A DNA stretch of 64,000 nt from NCBI RefSeq assembly GCF_003933235.1, contig NZ_RWJI01000001.1, positions 936,001-1,000,000 on the forward strand, read 5' to 3'. The translations under genes and the position numbers were made by a program. This stretch comes from Sphingorhabdus wooponensis (GTDB taxonomy: Bacteria > Pseudomonadota > Alphaproteobacteria > Sphingomonadales > Sphingomonadaceae). Shown here one piece after another: positions 30,351 to 39,477 of the stretch. Below the pieces are notes generated by a model, which searched no databases, was not told the origin of the DNA, and saw only the letters and a program-made list of their open reading frames with translations. How positions within the stretch are numbered: the first letter of the stretch is position 1; each line of letters opens with the position of its first letter.

Positions 30351-31240
30351 CCAAAAGATGCGGACATGTGGCCATTATCGGCGCTCCCAATGCAGGCAAG
30401 TCGACCTTAGTCAATGCTCTGGTCGGACAGAAGGTTGCGATTGTTAGTCCCAAGGCACAGACCACGCGCACGCGCATGTTGGGTGTTGCCTTGTCCGGTG
30501 AAACGCAAATCATCCTCGTCGACACACCGGGCATATTTGCCGCGCAACGTAGGTTTGACCGCGCAATGGTGGCTGCGGCTTGGGACGGTGCGGGTGATGC
30601 CGACATGATTGCGTTAATAGTCGACGGCCGCGCGGGCGCAGGACCAAAGGTGGAAAAGATCCTTGAAGGATTAAAGGACCGCCCAGAACGCAAGTGGCTC
30701 GTGCTCAACAAGGTCGATATTGCCGCCAAGGACAAATTGCTCGCTTTGACCACGAAACTGACGGACAAATGCGCGTTTGAACAGATTTATTATATCAGCG
30801 CGGTGACCGGTGACGGTTTGGAAGAATTCAAAACGGCGCTTGCTTACAATATGCCTGAGGGCGAATGGCACTTCCCCGAAGATCAAGTGTCCGATGCTAC
30901 GGAGCGCCTGATCGCGTCGGAAATAACACGTGAGCAACTTTATCTGCAACTGCATGAAGAGCTTCCTTATGCAAGCGCTGTGGAGACTGAAAAATATAGC
31001 GAGCGCGAAGACGGCTCACTAGAAATTCACCAGCAGATTTTAGTGGCCCGCCCTACCCAGCGCGCAATCGTTCTCGGCAAAGGCGGCGCGCGGATTAAGG
31101 CCATTGGAGAGGCTGCGCGGCTTGAACTGGCCAAGCTTATGGGCGTGAAAGTTCATCTCTATTTGCATGTCAAAGTGCATGCCAAATGGGACGAGGACCG
31201 CAGCCTGTATCGCGACATTGGGCTTGAATGGGTGGAGTAG
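30347..31240 (+). CDS. era: GTPase Era
   Basis: This 297-residue GTPase binds the 3' end of 16S rRNA and assists 30S subunit assembly. G motifs are visible: GAPNAGKST (G1), TTRTR (switch I), DTPG (G3), NKVD (G4) and SAVTGDG (G5). A KH domain fills the C-terminus (GKGGARIKAIGEAARLELAK). The family length is about 295-305. The start overlaps the rnc stop by four bases. The gene converges on topA; a strong perfect hairpin lies in the 73-base gap. Confidence 0.95.
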   Translation: MTKRCGHVAIIGAPNAGKSTLVNALVGQKVAIVSPKAQTTRTRMLGVALSGETQIILVDTPGIFAAQRRFDRAMVAAAWDGAGDADMIALIVDGRAGAGPKVEKILEGLKDRPERKWLVLNKVDIAAKDKLLALTTKLTDKCAFEQIYYISAVTGDGLEEFKTALAYNMPEGEWHFPEDQVSDATERLIASEITREQLYLQLHEELPYASAVETEKYSEREDGSLEIHQQILVARPTQRAIVLGKGGARIKAIGEAARLELAKLMGVKVHLYLHVKVHAKWDEDRSLYRDIGLEWVE

Positions 31241-31264
31241 ACTCGGGTCGATTTCTTCCCGATC

Positions 31265-31296
31265 CCCGTCGCACCAGCGCAGGCTGGTGCGACGGG
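31265..31296. repeat. Perfect hairpin / REP-like palindrome between era and topA
   Basis: A 14-base perfect stem (CCCGTCGCACCAGC, 31265-31278, with GCTGGTGCGACGGG, 31283-31296) surrounds a GCAG loop. There is no T tract on either side, so it may act as a bidirectional hairpin stopping convergent transcripts, or it may be a REP element; its CCAGCGCAGGCTGG core resembles intergenic palindromes frequent in sphingomonads. Confidence 0.7.
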
Positions 31297-31313
31297 TGGA
31301 TGTATTTCGTTGC

Positions 31314-33866
31314 TTACGTCTTTGCTTTTGCGGCTGGCTTGGCCTTTGCCGGCGCTTTCTTTGCTGCAGCTTTCTTCTTCGGTGCGGCCTTTTTCTTGAC
31401 CTTACCTTTAGGTGGCATCGCCGCGCGGGCGTCGATCAATTGTGCGGCTTCTTCCAATGTCAGCTCATTTGGTGAGATGGACTTGGGCAAAGTGGCGTTT
31501 GTCGTCCCGTCGGTCACATAAGGCCCAAAGCGCCCCTCCATCAGTTTAATCTCCGCATCGGTACGCGGATGTTTGCCGAGTTCCTTTAATGGCGCGCGCG
31601 CAGCACCACGGCCGCGGCCGGGGTTGGCCAATGCTTCGGCCAGCTTCACAACTGCGCTGTTCATGCCGGTTTCAAACACTTCAGTCGTTGACTGCAACCG
31701 CGCATATTTGCCGTTATGCGCCAAATATGGCCCATAGCGACCAATGCTTGCCGTGACGGGTTCGCCGCTCTCAGGATGTATGCCGACCGTGCGTGGTAAC
31801 GACAGCAACTTCACCGCCCATTCTAACCCGATATCCTCCGCAGGAATATCCTTAGGGATAGAGGCGCGTTTTACTTCCGCGCCCTCACCCATTTCGAAAT
31901 AAGGACCAAAACGCCCAGATTTTCGGCTGACTTCTAATTGCGTTTCTGGATGCTGGCCCAGTACTTCTGGACCGGTATCCTCTCCACTTTCGCCGCCGGG
32001 CTGCGCGAATTTCCGAGTATATTTGCACTCTGGATAATTTGAGCAGGCCACAAAGGCGCCAAACTTTCCGCCGCGCAGGGCAAGTCTACCATCGCCGCAT
32101 TTCGGGCATATACGTGGATCAGTGCCGTCCTCGCGGTCTGGAAACAGATAAGGCGACAAGAAGATGTCAAGCTCGGCAGTCACCTCAGATGGTTTCTGCT
32201 CCATGACTTCAACTGTTTTGGGTTTAAAATCGCGCCAGAATGCCTCCAGAAAGGTTTGCCAATCGGCACGGCCACCGCTGATTTCATCCAACTGATCTTC
32301 AAGACCTGCGGTATAATCATAAGCAACATAGCGTTCAAAAAAGTGTTCTAGAAATGCTGTGAGCAGTCGCCCGGACTCCTCTGCAAAGAAACGATTTTTT
32401 TCCACACGAACATAAGCGCGATCTTTTAGAACTTGGATAGTCGACGCATAAGTTGACGGGCGACCAATGCCCAATTCTTCCAAACGCTTTACCAACGTCG
32501 CTTCCGAAAAACGCGGTAGCGGTTGCGTAAAGTGTTGTGTCTTTTCCACAGCGTGTTTGGCGGGCGTATCGCCAACGGCCATGGCTGGCAATATCGCGCC
32601 ATCTTCGCTGTCGCTATCGTCTAGCCCTTCTTCATACACGGCCAGAAACCCTGGGAACTTCATCACTTGCCCTGTCGCGCGCAGGCCAGTCTGTCCGGTG
32701 CCGTCAAGCAGATCGACAGTGGTACGCTCCATACGGGCGGATGCCATTTGGCTGGCCATCGCCCGTTTGAAAATCAGGTCATACAAACGGCCATGGTCAC
32801 CGGAACCTACCTTATCCTTACCAAAATCAGTTGGCCGGATTGCCTCATGCGCTTCCTGCGCGTTTTTCGCTTTGCTTTGATACATGCGCGGTTTTTCGGG
32901 TAGATAGCCGCTGTCAAAACGATCCGAGATGGATTTACGCGCGGCGGAAATGGCGCTGTGGTCCATTTGAACGCCATCGGTTCGCATATAGGTTATCGCC
33001 CCATCCTCATAGAGACCCTGTGCGATGCGCATGGTGTGACTGGCGGAAAAACCCAACTTTCGTGCGGCCTCCTGTTGCAATGTCGATGTTGTAAAGGGCG
33101 GCTGCGGATTTCGGGTTACAGGTTTCGTTTCGACGGTTTCGACTGTGAATTTGCCCGTTTCCACTGCAAGACGCGCTTGTTCTGCGTCTACTTCAGTCTT
33201 CAGATCCATCTTGTCGAGCTTCTTGCCCATATATTGAATCAAACGGGCATCAAATTTTTGCCCCTTATGCTCCATAGCGGCCTTCACAGACCAATATTCC
33301 TGGGCACGAAACGCCTCAATCTCACGTTCACGTTCCACGATGAGGCGCAGTGCAACGGACTGCACACGACCTGCGGATTTTGCGCCAGGTAATTTACGCC
33401 ACAACACGGGCGACAAAGTAAACCCAACCAGATAGTCCAACGCACGGCGTGCGCGATATGCATCAATCAGGTCGACATCCAAAGCACGTGGATGCTGCAT
33501 TGCATCGGTTACTGCCTGTTTGGTAATCGCGTTGAATGTCACGCGGCCTACTTTGGCAGGCAGCGCCTTTTTCTTCGCAAGCACTTCTTGCACATGCCAG
33601 CTAATAGCTTCACCTTCGCGATCAGGGTCGGTCGCAAGGATGAGGCTATCGGCTTTCTTGGCCTCGTCGGTAATGGCCTTGAGCTGCTTTGCCTTATCGG
33701 CATAATTATCCCACAACATTTCAAAGCCATTGTCTGGATTCACCGAACCGTCCTTGGGCGGCAAATCGCGTATGTGACCATAAGAGGCGAGCACCTTGAA
33801 ACCCGGGCCCAAATATTTCTCAATTGTCTTAGCTTTTGCAGGTGATTCAACGATTACTAATTGCAT
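31314..33866 (-). CDS. topA: DNA topoisomerase I
   Basis: This 850-residue type IA topoisomerase relaxes negative supercoils. The TOPRIM domain starts with MQLVIVESPAKAKTIEKYL and carries the DPDREGEAISWH acidic motif. The active-site Tyr is in DGAITYMRTDGVQM. A four-Cys zinc finger follows near residue 590 (CPKCGDGRL to CSNYPECKY), then further topoisomerase C-terminal repeats (GRFGPYFE, GRYGPYLAH, GRFGPYVTD). The tail is a Lys/Ala/Pro-rich basic region (KKKAAPKKKAAAKKAPAK), typical of high-GC alphaproteobacteria and probably DNA-binding. dprA lies 91 bases upstream on the same strand. Confidence 0.95.
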   Translation of the reverse strand: MQLVIVESPAKAKTIEKYLGPGFKVLASYGHIRDLPPKDGSVNPDNGFEMLWDNYADKAKQLKAITDEAKKADSLILATDPDREGEAISWHVQEVLAKKKALPAKVGRVTFNAITKQAVTDAMQHPRALDVDLIDAYRARRALDYLVGFTLSPVLWRKLPGAKSAGRVQSVALRLIVEREREIEAFRAQEYWSVKAAMEHKGQKFDARLIQYMGKKLDKMDLKTEVDAEQARLAVETGKFTVETVETKPVTRNPQPPFTTSTLQQEAARKLGFSASHTMRIAQGLYEDGAITYMRTDGVQMDHSAISAARKSISDRFDSGYLPEKPRMYQSKAKNAQEAHEAIRPTDFGKDKVGSGDHGRLYDLIFKRAMASQMASARMERTTVDLLDGTGQTGLRATGQVMKFPGFLAVYEEGLDDSDSEDGAILPAMAVGDTPAKHAVEKTQHFTQPLPRFSEATLVKRLEELGIGRPSTYASTIQVLKDRAYVRVEKNRFFAEESGRLLTAFLEHFFERYVAYDYTAGLEDQLDEISGGRADWQTFLEAFWRDFKPKTVEVMEQKPSEVTAELDIFLSPYLFPDREDGTDPRICPKCGDGRLALRGGKFGAFVACSNYPECKYTRKFAQPGGESGEDTGPEVLGQHPETQLEVSRKSGRFGPYFEMGEGAEVKRASIPKDIPAEDIGLEWAVKLLSLPRTVGIHPESGEPVTASIGRYGPYLAHNGKYARLQSTTEVFETGMNSAVVKLAEALANPGRGRGAARAPLKELGKHPRTDAEIKLMEGRFGPYVTDGTTNATLPKSISPNELTLEEAAQLIDARAAMPPKGKVKKKAAPKKKAAAKKAPAKAKPAAKAKT

Positions 33867-33957
33867 GATATATTGTGCTTTTCTAAAATCTCTCGCGTAC
33901 GCGTGTAGGCTGACGGGGTAAGGCAGAGCTCGTCAAGACGAAAAATGCAGATGTTTT

Positions 33958-35061
33958 TTATGCCGCCAAGCGGACCTTCCCACCTGCACCGCGCTCTAGT
34001 TTTCCGGCCAGCTCAAGCTCAAGCAACACCATCTGGACGGTGGTTGGATTGCTGCCGGATTGCCGTACCAATTCGTCGACCGAGACATAAGTCATGCCCA
34101 TAAGGTCAATAACCGCGCCGCGCTCAACATTGCTTTCATCATCGTTCATTACGGCAAAGGACGGGGCTGTTTTAACTGCAGGTGCAAGCATCCGGTTGTC
34201 CAATGGAGAAACCAGCTCCGCAATTTCCGACGCGTCCTGCACTAATGTTGCGCCTTCACGGATAAGCTGGTTGCAACCACGCGAGCGCGGATCCAGCGGG
34301 GACCCGGGGATAGCCATAACTTCCCGCCCCGCTTCTGCCGCAAGTCTCGCGGTAATGAGTGACCCCGAATTTGGCGCGGCTTCAATCACGACTGTTCCAA
34401 CCGAAGTGCCGGCAATGATGCGGTTTCGATATGGGAAATGTCTTGCGCGCGGTTCGGTTCCCGGCGGTTGTTCCGCTATCAAAAGCCCACGCTCAGCAAT
34501 GCCCTCCTGCAGCGCGCGGTTTTCGGGCGGATAAACAACATCTATACCACCAGCGATAACCGCGACAGTGCCACTTTCTATGGAGCCCGCATGTGCGGCT
34601 GTATCAATACCGCGTGCCAGTCCCGACACCACAGACAGCCCCATTTGGCTGAGATCAAAAGCCAACTGACGCGCAAATTGACAGGCACCGGCCGAAGCAT
34701 TGCGTGCGCCGACGAGCGCCACAGCAGGTTGCGCCAATAACGATAGATTGCCCTTTACGCAGATAACGGGCGGGGCATTGTCCATTTGCGACAGCAAATA
34801 AGGATAGTCGTCATCGCCGATGAAAACATGGCGCGCACCAAAGTTTTGGGCAAACTGAAACTCCCGCGCAATGGCCTCATCATTGGCGAGAACCACCGAC
34901 TTACCACCGCCGCGACGTATGAGATCAGGTAAAGCCTCAATCGCGGCCCTTGCGCTACCAAAGCGCGCCATGAGTTGCCGATAACTTACGGGGCCTATGT
35001 TGGGGGAACGGATCAGGCGAAGCTGATCAAATTGTGCTTGCCTGCTCCCCATTGATGCCAT
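33958..35061 (-). CDS. dprA: DNA processing protein DprA
   Basis: This 367-residue DprA/Smf protein loads RecA onto incoming single-stranded DNA during natural transformation. A SAM-like N-domain (LRLIRSPNIGPVSYRQLM) precedes the Rossmann-like DprA core: VALVGARNAS, GLARGIDTAAHAG, AGGIDVVYPPEN and SGSLITARLAAEAGREVMAIPG. A C-terminal winged-helix DprA_WH domain follows (TYVSVDELVRQSGSN). The ATG at 35061 overlaps the plsY stop as TGATG; the open frame itself extends further upstream. dprA is present in many bacteria not known to be competent, so it does not prove transformability. Confidence 0.93.
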   Translation of the reverse strand: MASMGSRQAQFDQLRLIRSPNIGPVSYRQLMARFGSARAAIEALPDLIRRGGGKSVVLANDEAIAREFQFAQNFGARHVFIGDDDYPYLLSQMDNAPPVICVKGNLSLLAQPAVALVGARNASAGACQFARQLAFDLSQMGLSVVSGLARGIDTAAHAGSIESGTVAVIAGGIDVVYPPENRALQEGIAERGLLIAEQPPGTEPRARHFPYRNRIIAGTSVGTVVIEAAPNSGSLITARLAAEAGREVMAIPGSPLDPRSRGCNQLIREGATLVQDASEIAELVSPLDNRMLAPAVKTAPSFAVMNDDESNVERGAVIDLMGMTYVSVDELVRQSGSNPTTVQMVLLELELAGKLERGAGGKVRLAA

Positions 35062-35660
35062 CAGCTTTTGCTTTTGCCGATTCTGGGTTCCGTGCCATCC
35101 AGCAGATTTTTGATATTCGATCGATGCTTCCAAAAGACAATCAATGTGCAGGCGCTAAGCAACGCTACCAATTCATAATGACCGAAAATGGCAGCGGCGA
35201 TGGGCGCAGAAAGAGCGGCGACCAGGCCGGACAGCGACGATATCCGTGAAATAAGCAAGGCGCCAATCCAAGCCACTGCATACACCAAGCCGCCTTGCCA
35301 GAATAAACCAAACAAAATGCCTGCATAAGTTGCGACGCCCTTGCCACCTTTAAACTGAAGCCAAACCGGAAAAAGATGACCAAAAAAAGCGCCCGCTGCG
35401 GCCAGAATTTCTCCACCGGGTAGATATTTTGTCGCTAGCAAAACCGCGCACAGACCTTTTAGCAGATCAAGCAGCAATGTAAGTGCCGCAAGCCCTTTGC
35501 GCCCAGTCCGCAAAACATTCGTTGCGCCAATATTGCCTGATCCAATGGTCCTTATGTCAACACCCCCGGAGAAACGCGTGAGCAACAAACCAAAAGGGAT
35601 GGCACCAAGCGCATAGCCCAGCAACAGACCCATAAATATGTTGAACCAAGTATCACTCAC
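35061..35660 (-). CDS. plsY: Acyl-phosphate:glycerol-3-phosphate acyltransferase PlsY
   Basis: This 199-residue polytopic membrane enzyme transfers an acyl group from acyl-phosphate to glycerol-3-phosphate, the first step of phospholipid synthesis. The three conserved loops are visible: [40 protein letters not shown] and a C-terminal [17 protein letters not shown]. The start is a GTG at 35660. It is translationally coupled to dprA by a one-base TGATG overlap, a gene pair common in alphaproteobacteria. Confidence 0.93.
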   Translation of the reverse strand: MSDTWFNIFMGLLLGYALGAIPFGLLLTRFSGGVDIRTIGSGNIGATNVLRTGRKGLAALTLLLDLLKGLCAVLLATKYLPGGEILAAAGAFFGHLFPVWLQFKGGKGVATYAGILFGLFWQGGLVYAVAWIGALLISRISSLSGLVAALSAPIAAAIFGHYELVALLSACTLIVFWKHRSNIKNLLDGTEPRIGKSKS

Positions 35661-35918
35661 CAGACGAATCCCCTAAGTTTCTGTATTCTGTAGCTGTTTT
35701 GTTCTTCATGCTCAAGGTTGTCGCCTTGATAAGCACCGCTTGCCCCCAACACCTCCATTTATACATAAGACAGGTTTGCATCGAAAAGCCCGCAGATTGT
35801 AATTTCCAAAATAACGGAGAGGTCAACGTATTGGGACCGTCCTTTCCTGCTATGTTTTCGTTAGGTGTAACGCAAATCAAATTACTGTAAGCGAAAATAT
35901 CGCAATAGCGGAACCCGA
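35661..35918. other. 258-base divergent gap before hemA
   Basis: I see no convincing gene here; a 75-codon minus-strand open frame overlaps plsY and has no start signal or recognisable features. The plus-strand side should hold the promoter for the miniprotein-hemA pair. A small palindrome, CGTTA-GGTG-TAACG (35859-35872), lies about 47 bases upstream of the miniprotein start and could be an operator. Confidence 0.5.
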
Positions 35919-36014
35919 ATGACGCTTATTGCAAGTCGTTCGCGCTGGATTTTTACGGTGCTCGCGATTATTGGGCTTCAGCATATTGCGATAGTGGTTT
36001 TTAACCGGGGTTAA
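35919..36014 (+). CDS. Possible 31-residue membrane miniprotein coupled to hemA
   Basis: An ATG at 35919 opens 31 codons that end in TAA at 36012-36014, sharing one base with the hemA ATG (TAATG). The peptide begins with a short basic head ([10 protein letters not shown]), has one hydrophobic span at about residues 10-28 ([18 protein letters not shown]) and ends NRG. The TAATG junction is the same coupling used by certain genes elsewhere in this window (nspC, pccA), which favours real translation. The ribosome binding site (GCGGAA about seven bases upstream) is only moderate. I do not know a family for it. It may be a membrane peptide, a coupling leader for hemA, or a chance frame. Confidence 0.45.
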   Translation: MTLIASRSRWIFTVLAIIGLQHIAIVVFNRG

Positions 36015-37240
36015 TGTCCGTGAATTATAACGCTGTTTTCGAAAAGGCGATCGATCGGCTTCATGCTGAGGGCCGCTATCGCGTATTTATCGACATATTG
36101 CGGAATAAGGGCAATTACCCGAACGCGCGTTGTTTTGCGGGGCATAATGGTCCCAAGGATATCACCGTATGGTGTTCCAACGATTATCTTTGCATGGGGC
36201 AACATCCCGACGTCATTAATGCGATGGAAAACGCATTACACGATGTCGGCGCAGGTTCGGGCGGTACGCGCAACATCGGTGGCAATACACATTATCATGT
36301 TGAGCTGGAACATGAGCTGGCCGACTTGCATGGCAAGGATGGCGCATTGTTGTTCACGTCGGGCTATGTTTCGAACGATGCGACATTGTCGACACTCGCA
36401 AAGGTCCTACCAGGCTGCATCATTTATTCGGATGAATTGAACCACGCGTCGATGATCGCTGGTATACGTAACGCAGGATGTGAAAAGCGTGTGTGGCGGC
36501 ACAATGACCTCGCGCATCTTGAAGAGTTGCTCGCTGCTGATGATCCGGAAGCACCGAAACTAATTGCCTTTGAAAGCGTCTATTCGATGGATGGTGATGT
36601 AGCGCCTATTGGCGCGGTATGCGATCTTGCTGACAAATATAATGCGCTCACCTATTGCGACGAAGTCCACGCCGTTGGCATGTATGGCACACGCGGTGGC
36701 GGCATTTCAGAACGTGACGCCGTCGCAGACCGTGTGACTATTATCGAAGGCACGCTTGGCAAGGCATTTGGTGTCATGGGCGGCTATATCGCCGCGGACC
36801 AGAACATCATTGATGTCATCCGGTCTTATGCACCCGGCTTTATCTTCACCACGTCTTTGTCACCGGTTTTGGTCGCGGGTGTATTGGCCGCAGTGCGCCA
36901 TTTGAAGGCATCCAGCGTGGAACGTGATGCGCAGCAAGCGAACGCCGCCATGCTGAAAAAGCTTTTTGCCGATGCTGGCTTGCCCGTAATGATGAGCAAC
37001 ACGCATATCGTTCCTTTGATGGTCGGTGATCCGGTTAAAGCCAAAAAAGTCAGCGATATATTGCTCGCCGAATATGGCGTATATGTGCAGCCAATCAATT
37101 ACCCGACAGTGCCGCGCGGCACTGAGCGGTTACGCTTTACTCCCGGACCTCAACATAATGAGGCGATGATGCTTGATCTGACTGCGGCGTTAGTCGAAAT
37201 TTGGGGCAGGATGGAAATGCCAGTCGCTCAGGCGGCTTGA
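36014..37240 (+). CDS. hemA: 5-aminolevulinate synthase (C4 pathway)
   Basis: This 408-residue PLP enzyme condenses glycine and succinyl-CoA to 5-aminolevulinate, the first step of haem synthesis in alphaproteobacteria. The PLP lysine is Lys250 in [13 protein letters not shown]. Other alpha-oxoamine synthase segments are [19 protein letters not shown], the DELNHASMI loop and the [12 protein letters not shown] aspartate region. Length and N-terminus match alphaproteobacterial HemA, and the [19 protein letters not shown] start is typical. No ribosome binding site of its own is obvious, consistent with coupling to the miniprotein frame that ends on its start codon. It overlaps the convergent threonine dehydratase gene by 13 bases. 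Succinyl-CoA is also the product of the methylmalonyl-CoA operon in this window. Confidence 0.95.
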   Translation: MSVNYNAVFEKAIDRLHAEGRYRVFIDILRNKGNYPNARCFAGHNGPKDITVWCSNDYLCMGQHPDVINAMENALHDVGAGSGGTRNIGGNTHYHVELEHELADLHGKDGALLFTSGYVSNDATLSTLAKVLPGCIIYSDELNHASMIAGIRNAGCEKRVWRHNDLAHLEELLAADDPEAPKLIAFESVYSMDGDVAPIGAVCDLADKYNALTYCDEVHAVGMYGTRGGGISERDAVADRVTIIEGTLGKAFGVMGGYIAADQNIIDVIRSYAPGFIFTTSLSPVLVAGVLAAVRHLKASSVERDAQQANAAMLKKLFADAGLPVMMSNTHIVPLMVGDPVKAKKVSDILLAEYGVYVQPINYPTVPRGTERLRFTPGPQHNEAMMLDLTAALVEIWGRMEMPVAQAA

Positions 37241-38214
37241 GCAAGCAACTTAACGAACAACTCACGATCCACGTTTCCGCCTGACAAGGTTACAGCGGTA
37301 ACGCCCTTGGGTTGTATCTTTCCGGTAAGCACAGCTGCCAGAGCGACAGCGCCGCCGGGTTCTACAACAAGATGTAGACTTTCAAACACCACGCGCATCG
37401 CGGTCGCAACTTCGTCCGTCGTTACCGAAACACCATAAGACACGCAGTTGCGCAGAATTTCAAAATTCACTGGATAGGTTTGCGGTGTTTGTAGAGCATC
37501 GCAATAAGTCGGATGCGTGAGGTCTTTGACTGGCAAAATTTCACCTGCAGCCAGCGAACGAATGATGTCATCCCAGCCTTCGGGTTCAACAATGGCGATT
37601 TCAGCGTTCGGACATGCCAGCGCAAGGCCGGATGCCAAGCCGCCGCCTCCGCAGCAAGACACTATCATATCTGGGCCAGACAAACCAAAATCGCACAGTT
37701 GCTGGGCAATTTCGATTCCAGCGGTCCCCTGCCCTTCAATTACCCATGGATCGCCAAAGGCATGCACCAAAGTGGCACCGCTTTGGGCAATCAGTGCAGC
37801 GGCAACTTCTTCACGCGATTCCGTGGCACGATCATAAAGAACAACTTCTGCCCCAAGAGCTTTCGTTGCTTCTAGCTTCATGCGCGGCGCATTAGATGGC
37901 ATCACAATAGTTGCCGATATTCCAAGCCTCTTAGCCGCCCAAGCAACGCCCTGAGCATGGTTTCCACTGGACACGCCGACAACACCCTGCGCGCGCTCTT
38001 CTGCGTTAAGGTCGGACAGGCGATGCCACGCGCCGCGAATTTTGAACGCACCTATTGGTTGAAGCATTTCCGCCTTGCACCAGATGGTTACACCGTCCAC
38101 TTCAAGCGGCAGCAAGGGTGTTTTAGGCAGAATATCCGCAATTTTAGTCATTGCCCGCAGTACGCCTTCGTGCGTTGGTACTTTTTGGGCCGCAGCCAAT
38201 TCTTGTTCTGTCAT
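37228..38214 (-). CDS. Threonine/serine dehydratase-like PLP enzyme
   Basis: This 328-residue fold-type II PLP enzyme resembles catabolic threonine ammonia-lyase or serine racemase/dehydratase. The PLP lysine is Lys58 in [12 protein letters not shown], the [17 protein letters not shown] substrate loop follows, and the phosphate-binding loop is [11 protein letters not shown] near 187. There is no C-terminal ACT regulatory domain, so it is not feedback-controlled IlvA. It converges with hemA with a 13-base overlap and is divergent (54-base gap) from the polyamine operon. Threonine to 2-oxobutyrate would feed propionyl-CoA, but the link is only conceptual. Confidence 0.85.
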   Translation of the reverse strand: MTEQELAAAQKVPTHEGVLRAMTKIADILPKTPLLPLEVDGVTIWCKAEMLQPIGAFKIRGAWHRLSDLNAEERAQGVVGVSSGNHAQGVAWAAKRLGISATIVMPSNAPRMKLEATKALGAEVVLYDRATESREEVAAALIAQSGATLVHAFGDPWVIEGQGTAGIEIAQQLCDFGLSGPDMIVSCCGGGGLASGLALACPNAEIAIVEPEGWDDIIRSLAAGEILPVKDLTHPTYCDALQTPQTYPVNFEILRNCVSYGVSVTTDEVATAMRVVFESLHLVVEPGGAVALAAVLTGKIQPKGVTAVTLSGGNVDRELFVKLLAQAA

Positions 38215-38268
38215 AAAAGCCCCCTATATGCGTCCGCTGAACGAATCTCTGATAAGAGGAAACTGAAG

Positions 38269-39477
38269 ATGAGCAAGATATTGGTTATTGGCGCAGGCGG
38301 CGTGGGGTCTGTTGCGGTCCATAAGATGGCCATGAATTCGGATATCTTTAGCCACATCAGCCTCGCAAGTCGCACAAAGTCGAAATGCGATGCAATTGCC
38401 GCATCTGTGAAGGAGCGGACAGGTGTCGTCATAGACACTTTTGGTCTTGATGCGGATGACGTGCCTGCCACCACGGCTTTGTTGAACCAGATCAAGCCCG
38501 AACTGGTCGTAAATCTTGCTTTGCCATACCAAGATCTCAACATCATGGACGCGTGCCTCGCCGCTGGCGTTCATTATATGGACACCGCCAATTATGAGCC
38601 GTTAGATGTCGCAAAGTTCGAATATCATTGGCAGTGGGCGTATCAGGACCGTTACAAGGATGCAGGCCTTACGGCATTGTTGGGTTCGGGTTTTGACCCC
38701 GGCGTCACCAGCGTGTTCACAACTTATTTGAAAAAGCATTATTTCGACCGTATCGATACGCTCGACATATTGGATTGTAACGGTGGCGATCATGGTCAGG
38801 CTTTTGCCACCAACTTCAACCCAGAAATCAACATCCGTGAAGTCACTGCCGTAGCGCGGCACTGGGAAAATGGCGACTGGGTCGAAACCCCGCCAATGTC
38901 AGTAAAGCAAAACTTCGACTTTGAAGCCGTTGGCCCTAAGAATATGTATCTGATGTATCATGAGGAAATCGAAAGCCTCAAAACGCATCTGCCCGAAATC
39001 AAGCGTATCCGTTTCTGGATGACCTTTGGCGATGCGTACATCACGCATCTGAATGTGCTGCAGGCGGTTGGTATGACGCGGATTGACCCAGTGATGTATG
39101 AGGGCAAGGAAATCATTCCGCTGCAGTTCTTAAAGGCTGTATTGCCTGAACCTGCCTCGCTTGGGCCGACGACCAAGGGCAAGACCAATATTGGCTGCAT
39201 CGCCACTGGCCTTGGTAAGGATGGTACGGAAAAAACGCTGTATATCTATAATATCTGCGATCATGAGGACGCTTATGCAGAAACCGGCAATCAAGCCGTG
39301 AGCTACACCACGGGCGTTCCGGCCATGATTGGCGCGGCAATGCTGGTTACGGACAAATGGTCGGGCGCTGGCGTCTGGAATATGGAACAGTTCGATCCAG
39401 ATCCCTTCATGGATATGTTGAACGCACACGGTCTGCCGTGGCAGGTCAAGGAACTGGACGGGCCTTTGTCGTTCTAA
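38269..39477 (+). CDS. Carboxy(nor)spermidine synthase, saccharopine dehydrogenase-like
   Basis: This 402-residue NAD(P)-dependent enzyme of the saccharopine dehydrogenase family is very likely the one that condenses a diamine (putrescine or diaminopropane) with aspartate semialdehyde to give carboxy(nor)spermidine. The Rossmann fold starts the protein (KILVIGAGGVGSVAVHKMA). Further family segments are VVNLALPYQDLNIMDACL and GSGFDPGVTSVFT. The open frame runs upstream, but the ATG at 38269 with GAGGA upstream starts the Rossmann strand directly. It is coupled (TAATG) to nspC, which fixes the pathway role. The product in this genome could be spermidine or norspermidine. Confidence 0.88.
   Translation: MSKILVIGAGGVGSVAVHKMAMNSDIFSHISLASRTKSKCDAIAASVKERTGVVIDTFGLDADDVPATTALLNQIKPELVVNLALPYQDLNIMDACLAAGVHYMDTANYEPLDVAKFEYHWQWAYQDRYKDAGLTALLGSGFDPGVTSVFTTYLKKHYFDRIDTLDILDCNGGDHGQAFATNFNPEINIREVTAVARHWENGDWVETPPMSVKQNFDFEAVGPKNMYLMYHEEIESLKTHLPEIKRIRFWMTFGDAYITHLNVLQAVGMTRIDPVMYEGKEIIPLQFLKAVLPEPASLGPTTKGKTNIGCIATGLGKDGTEKTLYIYNICDHEDAYAETGNQAVSYTTGVPAMIGAAMLVTDKWSGAGVWNMEQFDPDPFMDMLNAHGLPWQVKELDGPLSF

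Noticed and set aside
33894-33903. Ten-base palindrome CGCGTACGCG between topA and dprA
   Set aside because: It is short, GC-rich and without flanking symmetry, so chance is likely.
35653-35880. 75-codon minus-strand frame upstream of plsY
   Set aside because: It overlaps the plsY start, has no clear ribosome binding site and its composition looks random.
35871-35885. Half FNR-like sequence (TTGATTTGC on the minus strand) upstream of the hemA leader
   Set aside because: Only one half-site matches the TTGAT-N4-ATCAA consensus; the other half is GTTAC.
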